A DNA stretch of 64,000 bases from Burkholderia diffusa (GTDB lineage: Bacteria > Pseudomonadota > Gammaproteobacteria > Burkholderiales > Burkholderiaceae): NCBI RefSeq assembly GCF_902499115.1, contig NZ_CABVPN010000002.1, positions 186,001-250,000 on the forward strand. The letters are read 5' to 3'. A program made the translations under genes and the position numbers. A model generated the notes under the pieces. It did not search any database. It was not told where the DNA came from and saw nothing but the letters and a program-made list of their open reading frames with translations. Of the stretch, positions 50,001-60,087 are shown piece by piece (within the stretch, counting starts at the first letter, position 1; every line of letters starts with the position of its first letter).

Positions 50001-50591
50001 TTACCCCCGCAAAATTCCGCGTAGTGCAGTTTCGAATGCAAGGCAGGCCACCGACAGCTCGGTGGCCTGCTCGCCGGTCAGGCGGACATAGCGCCGAAAC
50101 GACGGCATCCGGTTCACGATCTCGCTGCCGCCGAACGGCACGACGGCGAGCGTCCAGCGCCCGTCGCGCGCGGCGATTCCGCATTCGGTCAGGTGCAGCG
50201 GGCGTAGCGCATCGGCAAGTGACGAATCGGCGACGAGCGCGGCCACCGCCCTCACGAATCCGGGGTCGCATCCCGGCGCAGGCGCGGCCGCGATGCCGGT
50301 GCGCCGCAGCCAGCCCGTCTGCAGCACGCGCGCATGGCCCTGCGCGGGCGGGCCGTCGGCACTGATCGACACCTGCACGCTGACCGTATGCATCAGGAAC
50401 TGACGGTCGACGCGTTCCTCGATGCTCACGCGCACGCCGTTCGGCAGCCGGGCCAGCGGTTCGGCAGCGCCGCGGTGCGCATCGCGCACCGCACCGAGGT
50501 CCGCCAGCACGCGCGCGGCGATCGCGCCGGGCCGGTGGCCGGGCGGCGGCGTGTCGGGCGCCGCGCGCCATCGGATGAATGCGAGCCTCAC
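50001..50591 (-). CDS. DUF3156-like protein of unknown function
   Basis: The product is 196 residues starting at a GTG that overlaps the TGA of the upstream permease gene by 4 bp (GTGA), so the two are translationally coupled. No signal or membrane segment is seen. It resembles the DUF3156 family found beside APC-type permeases in Burkholderia and Pseudomonas, though I am not certain. The strong coupling suggests a role in the same uptake or catabolic function. Confidence 0.7.
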   Translation of the reverse strand: MRLAFIRWRAAPDTPPPGHRPGAIAARVLADLGAVRDAHRGAAEPLARLPNGVRVSIEERVDRQFLMHTVSVQVSISADGPPAQGHARVLQTGWLRRTGIAAAPAPGCDPGFVRAVAALVADSSLADALRPLHLTECGIAARDGRWTLAVVPFGGSEIVNRMPSFRRYVRLTGEQATELSVACLAFETALRGILRG

Positions 50592-52090
50592 GACGCGACG
50601 TGCTCGTTGCGCAGCACTTCCTCGACCGGCACCGGTTTGAACGGATGCCGGCGCTGCACGACCACCGTCCAGAACAGCGCGTACAGCGCGGTGAGCCCGA
50701 GCATCGCGCCGAACGGCACGTAGATGTCGCGCGCGTTCATGCCGGGTGGCGTGATGTACCAGATCGCGAGCACGATACCGACGCTCGACACGATCTGCGG
50801 CAGCGGGAACAGCGGCGAACGATACGGACGCGGCAGATCCGGGCGACGGATGCGCAGCATCACGACCGACGCGGTGACGAGCAGATACGCGGTGCCCCAC
50901 GCGCAGGTCGCGGCGAGCACGAGGTGCAGGATACTGTCGAGGTTGCCGTTGATCAGCCACGCATGGAAGATCGGCACGATCGCCGACGCGACGATGCCGA
51001 CCACCGGCGTCTTGAAGCGCGGATGCAGATACGCGAAGCAGCGCGGCAGCGCGCCGTCGATCGCCATTCCGTACAGGATGCGCGGCAGCCCGGCCATCAG
51101 CGTGTTGATCGTCGCGGCGCCCGCGCACAGGAACGCGATACCGAACCACACGCGGCCGAAGGGCCCCAGCACCTGCAGCGCGAACGCGGGGATCGCGCCC
51201 GGCGTGTCGAGCAGGTGCGTGAGGCCGTCCGGGCTCACCGGCACGTTCGCGACCTGGCGGCGGATTGCCGCGCCGTACAGGAACATGCAGATCGCGACGC
51301 CGACGAGGCCGAGCGCCATCGCGCGCGGGATCGTGCGACCGGGGGACTTCATTTCCGGCGCGAGCGGCGTGACGAACTCGCAGCCGACGAACATGAACAT
51401 CGCCATCCCGACCAGCGACAGCACCGCCGGCACCGACGTGCCGACTTCCGAGCCGCCGAACCAGCCGTCGAGATGCACGGCCGGCGCGGCCGCGAGGCCG
51501 AGAATGCCGAAGATCATCAGCGACAGCCACATGCCGGCCGTCAGCACGATCTCGAGCTTGCTGAACACCTTGATGCCGATGATGTTGGTGATCGCGAAGG
51601 TGACGACGAGGCCGACGCCGACGAGCCAGGAACTGTTGTGCTTCTCGAACGCGGCGTTCAGCGATTCGAAGTTGACGAGCGCCATGATGCCGCTCAGGAT
51701 CGTCTCCGCCGTGCCGGCGAACACGTGCACGAGGAAATACGCGGAAATCGTGCCGGTGATCGCCCAGAAGCGGCCGAGCCCGCACGACAGGTAATCGTAA
51801 ACCGAGCCGGCCGTGGGCAGCATCGCGGCGGCTTCGGAGAAGGTGGTCGCCTGCGCCTGCATCATCACGAACGCGATGATCATCGCGACCGCGAACGCCC
51901 AGCCGCCCATTCCGAAGCCCGACGTCGCGGTGAGAATCACCGGGCTCGCCATGATGAGGCCGACGGCGCTCGCCAGCGCGGTCGGAAAACCGACCGCGCC
52001 CGCCTTCAGCACCGTGCCGCCGCCTGCTTCAGCCGACTTGCCGGCGGGCGTATCGCCCGCGGCGCCGGTCACTCCAGACCATCCCGACAT
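50588..52090 (-). CDS. APC-family amino acid/polyamine permease
   Basis: The product is 500 residues with about 12 hydrophobic segments. The helix-1 region GAVGFPTALASAVGLIMASP with a glycine-rich unwound part, followed by AVAMIIAFVMMQAQATTFSEAAAMLPTAGSVYDYLS (seen as AAAMLPTAGSVYDY), is the APC pattern. Such carriers import amino acids, ethanolamine or polyamines with protons. ATG 52090 has GGAG upstream. Neighbouring aminotransferase, aldehyde dehydrogenase and AraC gene suggest the substrate is an amine such as beta-alanine, GABA, taurine or a diamine. The specific one is not determined. Confidence 0.92.
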   Translation of the reverse strand: MSGWSGVTGAAGDTPAGKSAEAGGGTVLKAGAVGFPTALASAVGLIMASPVILTATSGFGMGGWAFAVAMIIAFVMMQAQATTFSEAAAMLPTAGSVYDYLSCGLGRFWAITGTISAYFLVHVFAGTAETILSGIMALVNFESLNAAFEKHNSSWLVGVGLVVTFAITNIIGIKVFSKLEIVLTAGMWLSLMIFGILGLAAAPAVHLDGWFGGSEVGTSVPAVLSLVGMAMFMFVGCEFVTPLAPEMKSPGRTIPRAMALGLVGVAICMFLYGAAIRRQVANVPVSPDGLTHLLDTPGAIPAFALQVLGPFGRVWFGIAFLCAGAATINTLMAGLPRILYGMAIDGALPRCFAYLHPRFKTPVVGIVASAIVPIFHAWLINGNLDSILHLVLAATCAWGTAYLLVTASVVMLRIRRPDLPRPYRSPLFPLPQIVSSVGIVLAIWYITPPGMNARDIYVPFGAMLGLTALYALFWTVVVQRRHPFKPVPVEEVLRNEHVAS

Positions 52091-52270
52091 GTTCGTCTCC
52101 TTCCCTTTTTGGGCGGAGCCGGCGCTGCGGCGCCCGCTCCGTTCCGTGCTTCGCGGTCGGCCCGGGGCGGCGCATAAGCACGTCGCCACCGGAGCCCCAG
52201 TCGATCCAATCCGGATCCGATGTCGAAAAAATACGCAGGCAAAATAATCCGGTCATAGCGCAAATCGGCA

Positions 52271-52314
52271 AACCGGCGGTGGAGAACGGGTTATCCCGCC
52301 CTCCACCGCCGGTT
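52271..52314 (-). terminator. Large stem-loop after the aminotransferase gene
   Basis: The 14-bp perfect stem AACCGGCGGTGGAG (52271-52284) pairs with 52301-52314, with a 16-nt loop that itself holds CGGG-TTAT-CCCG. It starts 30 nt after the aminotransferase stop on the minus strand. There is no long U-tract. It may be a transcript end or a 3' stabiliser. Confidence 0.55.
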
Positions 52315-52343
52315 CGGCGTCACGCGATTCCCGCTTTACGGCC

Positions 52344-53684
52344 TCACGCGAATGGCACGGCCTCGAAGCCCGCCGCGAGCGCGTCGACGATCCGGTCGAG
52401 CTGCTCGCGCTGGATCACGAGCGGCGGCGACAGGATGATCTTCGTGCCGACCGGGCGCACCAGCACGCCATGCTCGCGCGCCACTTCCGCGACGGCGTTC
52501 GCGTAGCCCGACAGTGGGTCGATCGGCTCGCGGGTCTGCTTGTTCGCGACGAGGTCGAGCGCGAGCATCAGCCCCTTGCCGCGCACCTCGCCGACCGCCG
52601 CGAAGCGTTCGGGGAACGACTGCAGCGCTTCAAGCAGATACGCGCCCTGCTTCGCCGCGTTCGCCGGCAGGTCTTCCTTCACGACGATGTCGAGGCTCGC
52701 GATCGCGGCCGCGCAGGCAACCGGGTGGCCGGCGTACGTGTAGCCGTGCATGATCGCGCCGCCAAAGTCCGCGTTCGCGGCGAACGCATCCTCGATCCGC
52801 GCGTTCACGGCCGTCGCGCCGAGCGGCACGTAACCGGACGAGATCCCTTTCGCGAGACACATGATGTCCGGGCGCACGCCCCAGCCGCGACTGCCGAACA
52901 TGCTGCCGCTGCGGCCGAAGCCCGTCACGACTTCGTCGGCGATCAGCAGCACGCCGTAGCGATCGCACACCTCGCGCACGAGCGGCCAGTAGTTGGCCGG
53001 CGGCACGATCACGCCGCCCGCGCCCTGCACCGGCTCGGCGATGAACGCGGCGACCGTGTCGGGGCTCTGGAACTGGATCTCGCGCTCCAGCATTTCCGCG
53101 CAGATCCGGCCGAGTTCCTCCGGATCCTGCGTGAACGGATTGCGGTACAGCCACGGCGTCTCGACGTGGAAGCAGCCGGGCAGGTTCGGTTCGTAGTTGC
53201 GGCGGAACACCGTGTTGCCGTTCACCGATGCGCCGCCGAAGTGCGTGCCGTGATAGCCCTGCTTCAGCGAGATGAACTTCGTGCGATCGGCCTGGCCGCG
53301 CACCTTCCAGTACTGGCGTGCGATCTTCAGCGCGGTCTCGATCGAGTCGGAGCCGCCCGAGCTGTACAGCACGCGGCGCATTCCTTCAGGCTCCAGCATG
53401 TCGATCAGCTTCTTCGACAGCTCTTCCGCGCGCGGATGCGAGATGCCGTCGAACAGCTGGAAGTATTCGAGTTCATCGAGCTGGCGCACGATCGCATCCT
53501 TCACTTCCTGGCGGTTGTGCCCGACGTTCACGTTCCACAGACCCGCGACGCCATCGACCAACTGCTTGCCGGTTTCGTCGAACACGTAGCAGCCGTCGCC
53601 GCGCACGATGCGGATCGGCTTGCGCTGTTTCATTTCGTTCGGGTGCAGCATCGGGTGCCAGAACTTCGCTTCGTTGTAGCTCAT
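52344..53684 (-). CDS. Class III (omega) aminotransferase, PLP-dependent
   Basis: The product is 446 residues. The PLP-binding Lys is in CLAKGISSGYVPLGA (about residue 287), preceded by DEVVTGFGRSG (Asp near 255). Other class III motifs are SGGSDSIETALKIARQYW (near 118) and QGYHGTHFGGASVNG. The N-terminal MSYNEAKFWHPM resembles beta-alanine-, taurine- and putrescine/spermidine-pyruvate transaminases. It probably removes the amine group from the imported compound to give an aldehyde. The start 53684 has GGAG upstream. A G12 tract lies 70 bp before it. Confidence 0.93.
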   Translation of the reverse strand: MSYNEAKFWHPMLHPNEMKQRKPIRIVRGDGCYVFDETGKQLVDGVAGLWNVNVGHNRQEVKDAIVRQLDELEYFQLFDGISHPRAEELSKKLIDMLEPEGMRRVLYSSGGSDSIETALKIARQYWKVRGQADRTKFISLKQGYHGTHFGGASVNGNTVFRRNYEPNLPGCFHVETPWLYRNPFTQDPEELGRICAEMLEREIQFQSPDTVAAFIAEPVQGAGGVIVPPANYWPLVREVCDRYGVLLIADEVVTGFGRSGSMFGSRGWGVRPDIMCLAKGISSGYVPLGATAVNARIEDAFAANADFGGAIMHGYTYAGHPVACAAAIASLDIVVKEDLPANAAKQGAYLLEALQSFPERFAAVGEVRGKGLMLALDLVANKQTREPIDPLSGYANAVAEVAREHGVLVRPVGTKIILSPPLVIQREQLDRIVDALAAGFEAVPFA

Positions 53685-53753
53685 TGCAGTCTCCACTTTC
53701 GGATCGTTTGAACCGCGATCGCTCGCGTTCGAGGATCGGGGTTCGAGGTTTTC

Positions 53754-53765
53754 GGGGGGGGGGGG
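53754..53765. repeat. Poly-G tract of 12 bases between the aldehyde dehydrogenase and aminotransferase genes
   Basis: Twelve G residues in a row lie in the 99-bp gap between these two minus-strand genes, 70 bp before the aminotransferase start. It is a homopolymer prone to slipped-strand length change. It may also reflect sequencing error, which is common for long G runs. Confidence 0.8.
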
Positions 53766-53783
53766 CGGAACGGATGCCGCGCG

Positions 53784-55286
<1,503 letters not shown>

Positions 55287-55504
55287 GGGCGTCTCGATGA
55301 TTGTCGTGGCTGGGCCGCGTGCGCTCCGGCATGCGGGTGTCGAACCACTGTATCGACGAGGGATCGCGCCCCGTGAGCGCAAATTGGCAAGCGCGCGGGG
55401 GATCGAAACGCGGGTGAGTCGGGAACGGGGAATGAAGGCGACCGAGCGCCGCGCTATCGTCAGATGAATCGCGCGGGATGCACGCGGGTGCGGATGCGGA
55501 AAAA

Positions 55505-56245
55505 CTACAGGAACAACGTGCCGACCAGCTCGGTGCGGTTCGACACGCCGAGCTTGCGGTACATCCGCATCAGATGCGTCTTGACGGTCGGCTGGCCGAG
55601 CGCGAGATCGCGCGCGATCTCCTTGTTCGAGCGGCCGTCGCGTACGAGGCGGGCGATTTGCTCCTCGCGGTAAGTCAGCCGCGCCTCGCAATCGATCCGG
55701 TGAATCCCGCGCCGTGCGCGCAGCAACGGGCTCAGCGCGGCTTCGGCAACTGGCTGCAGCCGTGCCAGCGCGTCGATCTCGCCCGGCGCGAACCGGCCCG
55801 CCGTGCCGTTGCCGACGCCACCGCCCGCTACGCCCTTCCCGAAGCGCAGCAGCGAAAACGCGCCGATCGTCCGGCCCGCGTCGTCGCGCAGCCAGATCTC
55901 GACGACGTCGGCAACATCGTGGCGCCGCAGGAAACGGGTCCAGTATGCGGACGCATCGCGTCTTTCCTCAGGCAATTGGGAAGCGAGCGTCACGACCGCG
56001 TGAGCGCCTGCCGCGCAGCGCGACGGGTGCAGCGGATCGAGCATCCGGTAGCGCGCGATGTAGGTGCGATGCATCGACTCGGGCATGCCGAACAGCTCGA
56101 AATCGGCCGGCTCTCCGCTCAGGTCGAGCCGGTAGAACACGATCGCGGACGGGCTCGCAAACGCGTCGAACGCATCGACGCACGCGCGCAGCGCGCGCTG
56201 CCAGTCGGCGGCTTCGTGATCGGCGGGAACGGATGAGGTCGGCAT
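55505..56245 (-). CDS. LuxR-family response regulator-like transcription factor
   Basis: The product is 246 residues. The C-terminal LuxR HTH (residues about 180-240) contains LTYREEQIARLVRDGRSNKEIARDL (as GRSNKEIARDLALGQPTVKTHL) and KLGVSNRTELVG. The N-terminal part (about 20-150) is not an acyl-homoserine-lactone pocket. No receiver Asp is obvious, so the input domain is undetermined. It sits next to the aldehyde dehydrogenase gene, same strand, and is a candidate activator of the amine cluster along with the AraC-type protein. Start 56245 is preferred, although no good Shine-Dalgarno is seen. Confidence 0.85.
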   Translation of the reverse strand: MPTSSVPADHEAADWQRALRACVDAFDAFASPSAIVFYRLDLSGEPADFELFGMPESMHRTYIARYRMLDPLHPSRCAAGAHAVVTLASQLPEERRDASAYWTRFLRRHDVADVVEIWLRDDAGRTIGAFSLLRFGKGVAGGGVGNGTAGRFAPGEIDALARLQPVAEAALSPLLRARRGIHRIDCEARLTYREEQIARLVRDGRSNKEIARDLALGQPTVKTHLMRMYRKLGVSNRTELVGTLFL

Positions 56246-56360
56246 GATGGGAGCGGCCGGCGGCCGCACGCGTCGAAGTTCGGGCCAGCCTACCGGCGCC
56301 GAAAATGGGCCAGTGAGCACAAATCGGCAATTCGTCTGCTGGTGCTGGATGGCGGACGCG

Positions 56361-56560
56361 CCGGCCGTGTTGCGACAACCGAATCGACGTCAGGACATCA
56401 TGCGCCGCGAGCCCTGCGGTCGACGATGGCCGTCGAGGGTGGCGCGAGACATCGCACGCACCGGCCGTCTCCCGACGACGGAATCCGCGTCGGGAAGGCA
56501 TGCGCCGTGAGCCGCAGGACCGAGCATGGACGTCGAAGACGGCGCGGAACATCGCGCACG
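56361..56560. repeat. Two tandem copies of a diverged 100-bp repeat
   Basis: Copy 1 is 56361-56460 and copy 2 is 56461-56560. By hand alignment 71 of 100 bases match without gaps. Both contain CCGGCCGT near the start, ATGCGCC at position 40 of the unit, CGTCGA at 71 and GGCGCG at 81. Flanking sequence does not match further. The 420-bp interval holds no convincing gene. I do not recognise the repeat. Confidence 0.75.
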
Positions 56561-56666
56561 CCGATCGAGCGCGATCGGAACGATCGGCGAGGTTTCCGGA
56601 GCGGCCGCGCGGGCGGCCTCGAAACGAAGGCGCGGCACCATGCGCGCCCCGCCCTGTCTGTGAATC

Positions 56667-57545
56667 TCAGTGCGCGTTCGCGGCGAACGTGTCGCAGGCG
56701 CTCACTTCGCCCGATTCCATCCCGCGCCGCAGCCAGTACACACGCTGCTCGCTGGTGCCGTGCGTGAAGCTCTCCGGCACGACGTAGCCCTGGCCTTGCT
56801 GCTGCAGCCGATCGTCGCCGATCGCGGCGGCCGCCTTCAGCCCCTGCTCGAAATCACCTGGCTCCATCAGCCGCTGGTTCGCGCGCTGCGCGTTGTTCGC
56901 CCACACGCCGGCGAAGCAGTCGGCCTGCAGTTCCATCCGCACCGACAGCGCGTTCGAGCGCGCTTCGCTCGAACGGCGGCGCGCGGCATCGACCTTGTCG
57001 GAAATGCCGAGCAGGTTCTGCACATGATGGCCGACTTCGTGTGCGACCACGTAGGCCTGCGCGAAATCGCCACCCGCGCCGAACCGCTTGCGCAGTTCGT
57101 CGTAGAAGCCGAGATCGATGTACACGTTGTGGTCGCCCGGACAGTAGAACGGCCCCATCGCGGTCTGGCCGGTGCCGCACGCGGTCGGCGTCGAGTTCGT
57201 GAACATCACGAGCTTCGGCGGTTGGTACTGCGCATGCAACTGGGTGTTGAAGACGCCCGTCCACGTGCGCTCGATATTGCCGAGCACCTTGCGCGTGAAC
57301 ACCGCGCCGGGATCGTTCGCCGGTGCGCCCTGGTGCTGCGTAGGCGCGGGCTGGGCCTGCTGCTGCCGGCCCTGCAGCGCCGACGCGCCTTCGAGCACGA
57401 CGCGCGGGTCGATCCCGAAAAAATACGATGCAGCCAGCGCGACCACGATCGTGCCGATGCCGATCGTCGCGCGCCCGCCGCCGAACCCGCCACCGCCGCG
57501 TCGATCCTCGACGTTCACGCTTTCTCTTTCGTCGTCCAGCCTCAT
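56667..57545 (-). CDS. Neutral zinc metallopeptidase (YpfJ-like)
   Basis: The product is 292 residues. It has one transmembrane segment after a basic N-terminus (about residues 25-50, ATIGIGTIVVALAASYFFG), then the zinc-peptidase domain with HEVGHH (near 190) and Glu/Asn residues after it, and a C-terminal RVYWLRRGMESG stretch. The family is DUF/YpfJ-like neutral zinc metallopeptidase, usually facing the periplasm. Its substrates are unknown. GGGAGG precedes ATG 57545. It diverges from the SDR gene, with two TTTTGC...GCAAAA-type dyads between them. Confidence 0.9.
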   Translation of the reverse strand: MRLDDERESVNVEDRRGGGGFGGGRATIGIGTIVVALAASYFFGIDPRVVLEGASALQGRQQQAQPAPTQHQGAPANDPGAVFTRKVLGNIERTWTGVFNTQLHAQYQPPKLVMFTNSTPTACGTGQTAMGPFYCPGDHNVYIDLGFYDELRKRFGAGGDFAQAYVVAHEVGHHVQNLLGISDKVDAARRRSSEARSNALSVRMELQADCFAGVWANNAQRANQRLMEPGDFEQGLKAAAAIGDDRLQQQGQGYVVPESFTHGTSEQRVYWLRRGMESGEVSACDTFAANAH

Positions 57546-57971
57546 TGCCGGCCCCTCCCTGTTCCTGTCGATGGTCCGGCCGCGCAATGCGCGACCGGGC
57601 GATCAGCCATCGCGCCCTGCGCCATCGGCAGAGCTGATGTATCCGTATCGGTCGCATGCGCACGCCGATCTTGCCGCCTGCCGCTCCGCTTGCACGACGG
57701 AATCGGGCGGCCGTCGCGCCCCGCACTGATGGGCGGGCGCGCCCGCGCCATTTTGCCGGGCTTTTGCGACGCATCGCAAAAATACGGAGGATAGAGCGAT
57801 TCGGCGCCGGACATCGTCAGCTTTTGCAAAATGACCGCGATCCGGCCGGTCCGCCCGGTGCGCGATACCGCCCTCGCCCGTCCGGCCGGTATGCGTTCAT
57901 CCTTTCGGCGGATACCGGCGTGCGTCGGCACCACCTAAAGTGACCGGAAACGACACCTTCCGGAGAACGAC
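57546..57971. promoter_or_regulatory. Divergent intergenic region with TTTTGC-type palindromes
   Basis: About 425 bp between the peptidase and SDR genes. The palindrome TTTTGCGA-CGCA-TCGCAAAA is at 57762-57781, and TTTTGCAAAA is at 57822-57831, with centres about 55 bp apart. The repeated TTTTGC/GCAAAA half-sites suggest a shared operator. No gene was seen. Confidence 0.5.
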
Positions 57972-58763
57972 ATGACGCACCCGCAACCCCGTACGATCGC
58001 GATCACCGGCGCAGGCACCGGCATCGGCGCCGCGTGCGCGCGCCGCTTCGCCGCCCGCGGCGATCGCGTCGCGCTGATCGGGCGGCGTCGGGCGCCGCTC
58101 GACGCGCTCGCCGCCGAGACGGGCGGTCTCGCGCTCGCCGGCGACGCCGCGAGCACGGCCGACTGGGCGCGTTTCCTGCCTGAGATCGCTGCACGGTTCG
58201 GCCCCGTCGATGCGCTCGTCGCATGCGCGGGCGGCCACGGTCTCGGCCGCGCGGACGAAACCGACGACGCGCAATGGCGCGACGCGATGCATGCGAACCT
58301 CGACACGGCGTTCGTCAGCGCACGCGCGTGCCTGCCCGACCTGATCGCGCGGCGCGGCAGCATCGTGCTGGTCGCGTCGATCGCGGCGCTCGCGGCCGGG
58401 CCCGGCGTATGCGGCTATACGGTCGGCAAGCATGCACTGCTCGGGCTCGCGCGTTCGCTCGCACGCGACTACGGGCCGCACGGCGTGCGCGCGAATGCGG
58501 TGTGCCCGGGCTGGGTCCGCACGCCGATGGCCGATGCGGAAATGGCGCCGCTGATGTCCGCTCACGGCGACACGCTCGACGGCGCCTATGCGCGCGTCAG
58601 TGCCGACGTGCCGCTGCGGCGCGCGGCCGATCCGGACGAGATCGCGGCCGTGTGCGCGTTCCTGGCCTCGCCCGACGCGTCGTTCGTGACCGGCGCGACG
58701 CTCGTGGCTGACGGCGGCGCGATGGTCGTCGATGTGCCGACGCTCGCGTTCGACAAGCTGTGA
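57972..58763 (+). CDS. Short-chain dehydrogenase/reductase
   Basis: The product is 263 residues. The cofactor loop TGAGTGIG is at about 12-19, a catalytic Ser in VASIAAL near 137, and YTVGK near 150. The C-terminus has TLVADGGAMVV. CGGAGAAC lies ahead of ATG 57972. It is the first of a five-gene block in one direction (SDR, LysR, unknown, MFS, DUF2848) and may oxidise or reduce the imported compound. The substrate is unknown. Confidence 0.9.
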   Translation: MTHPQPRTIAITGAGTGIGAACARRFAARGDRVALIGRRRAPLDALAAETGGLALAGDAASTADWARFLPEIAARFGPVDALVACAGGHGLGRADETDDAQWRDAMHANLDTAFVSARACLPDLIARRGSIVLVASIAALAAGPGVCGYTVGKHALLGLARSLARDYGPHGVRANAVCPGWVRTPMADAEMAPLMSAHGDTLDGAYARVSADVPLRRAADPDEIAAVCAFLASPDASFVTGATLVADGGAMVVDVPTLAFDKL

Positions 58764-58953
58764 TGCCTGAAGACACGAAGCCCACGTGACACCGCGTTGC
58801 GGGCGGCCGCACACGGTCGGGCGCGCGTCTTCCGGCACTCGAACGCCCGCCCCCCGCCCCGGCACGCACGGCGCGCGTTCACGCCCCGGAAATCCGCTAA
58901 CATCGACCGATCCCGCCGCCCCCGCGCGGCACTGCCTCACCGCTCGGAATTCG

Positions 58954-59988
58954 ATGAACATCCGGTTTCTTGAAACCTTCGTCTGGCTCGCGAAGCTGGA
59001 GAACTTCCGGCTCACGGCCGAGAAACTGCACACGACGCAGGCGGCCGTGTCGAGCCGCATCGCGTCGCTCGAAGAGGCGTTCGACGTGCGTCTGTTCGAC
59101 CGCAACACGCGCTCGGCCACGCTCACGCCCGCGGGGCGGCGCATGCTCGCTTACGCGGAGCGAATCGTGCGGCTCGACAGCGAGATGCGGCGCGACATCG
59201 ACGCGGCGAGCGACGCGGGCCTGATCCGGATCGGCGTGATCGAATCGATCGTTCACAGCTGGTTTCCGGCGCTGATGGCGCAATTGCGCGAACGCTATCC
59301 GCGCCTCGACGTCGAAATCACCAGCGATACGACGCTGCACTTGATTCGCCTGTTGAGCACCGACGGCGTCGACCTGATCCTGCAGACCGACCCGGTCCCG
59401 GGCCCCGACTTCACGAACCTGCCGCTGTGCGAATTCCCGGTGCGCTGGGCGGCGAGCCCGCGCCTCGGGCTCGGCGGCGAACGGCTCGACATCGCGCGGC
59501 TTGCCGCGTATCCGATCATCAGCTTCTCGCGACATTCGGGGCCTCACGCAACGATCGAGCGGCTGTTCGCGGCCGTCGAACGGCCGGCCAGCATCAACTG
59601 CATCACGTCGGTCGCCGCGATGATCCGGCTCGTCGCCGACGGCTTCGGCGTGGCCGCGCTGCCGCCCGCGATCATCGGGCGCGAACTGCAGGAAGGCGCG
59701 CTCGAACTGCTCGACGTCGAACCCGAATTCCCCGCGCTGCCGCTCGTCGCGTCGTATCGCACGCAGGGCCTGCCCGTCGCCGCGCGCATCGCGGAACTGG
59801 CGAGCGAAGTTGCACGCGCGATGCCGGCCGCGTCGAGTCATGCGAAGACGGGCGCATCGGCAAAGGCCGAGGCTGTCGACGAAGCTCCCGTCCGTCCGGC
59901 AAGAAAAACCCGGACCGCAACGGCAAAACGCATGCCGGAATCCGCACCGCCCGCCACCCCGGCGAAACGCCGTCCGCGCCGCTCATAA
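58954..59988 (+). CDS. LysR-family regulator with a basic C-terminal tail
   Basis: The product is 344 residues. The winged HTH (residues about 3-62) has FLETFVWLAKLENFRLTAEKLHTTQAAVSSRI (as LTAEKLHTTQAAVSSRI), followed by a type 2 periplasmic-binding fold (about 90-285). Residues about 290-344 form an extra tail rich in Ala, Pro, Arg and Lys ending RRPRRS, absent from ordinary LysR proteins of about 300 residues. It may hold DNA or a partner. It is in the same direction as its probable targets, 190 bp after the SDR. Confidence 0.88.
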   Translation: MNIRFLETFVWLAKLENFRLTAEKLHTTQAAVSSRIASLEEAFDVRLFDRNTRSATLTPAGRRMLAYAERIVRLDSEMRRDIDAASDAGLIRIGVIESIVHSWFPALMAQLRERYPRLDVEITSDTTLHLIRLLSTDGVDLILQTDPVPGPDFTNLPLCEFPVRWAASPRLGLGGERLDIARLAAYPIISFSRHSGPHATIERLFAAVERPASINCITSVAAMIRLVADGFGVAALPPAIIGRELQEGALELLDVEPEFPALPLVASYRTQGLPVAARIAELASEVARAMPAASSHAKTGASAKAEAVDEAPVRPARKTRTATAKRMPESAPPATPAKRRPRRS

Positions 59989-60087
59989 GAAAACCTGTTC
60001 ACCGCGAATTTGTTTTCTTGTTGGACGGGCACGGCCCGTCTTCGGGACACTGCGGTTCCTGACACACCCCGTCACGAGGAACCCGCC

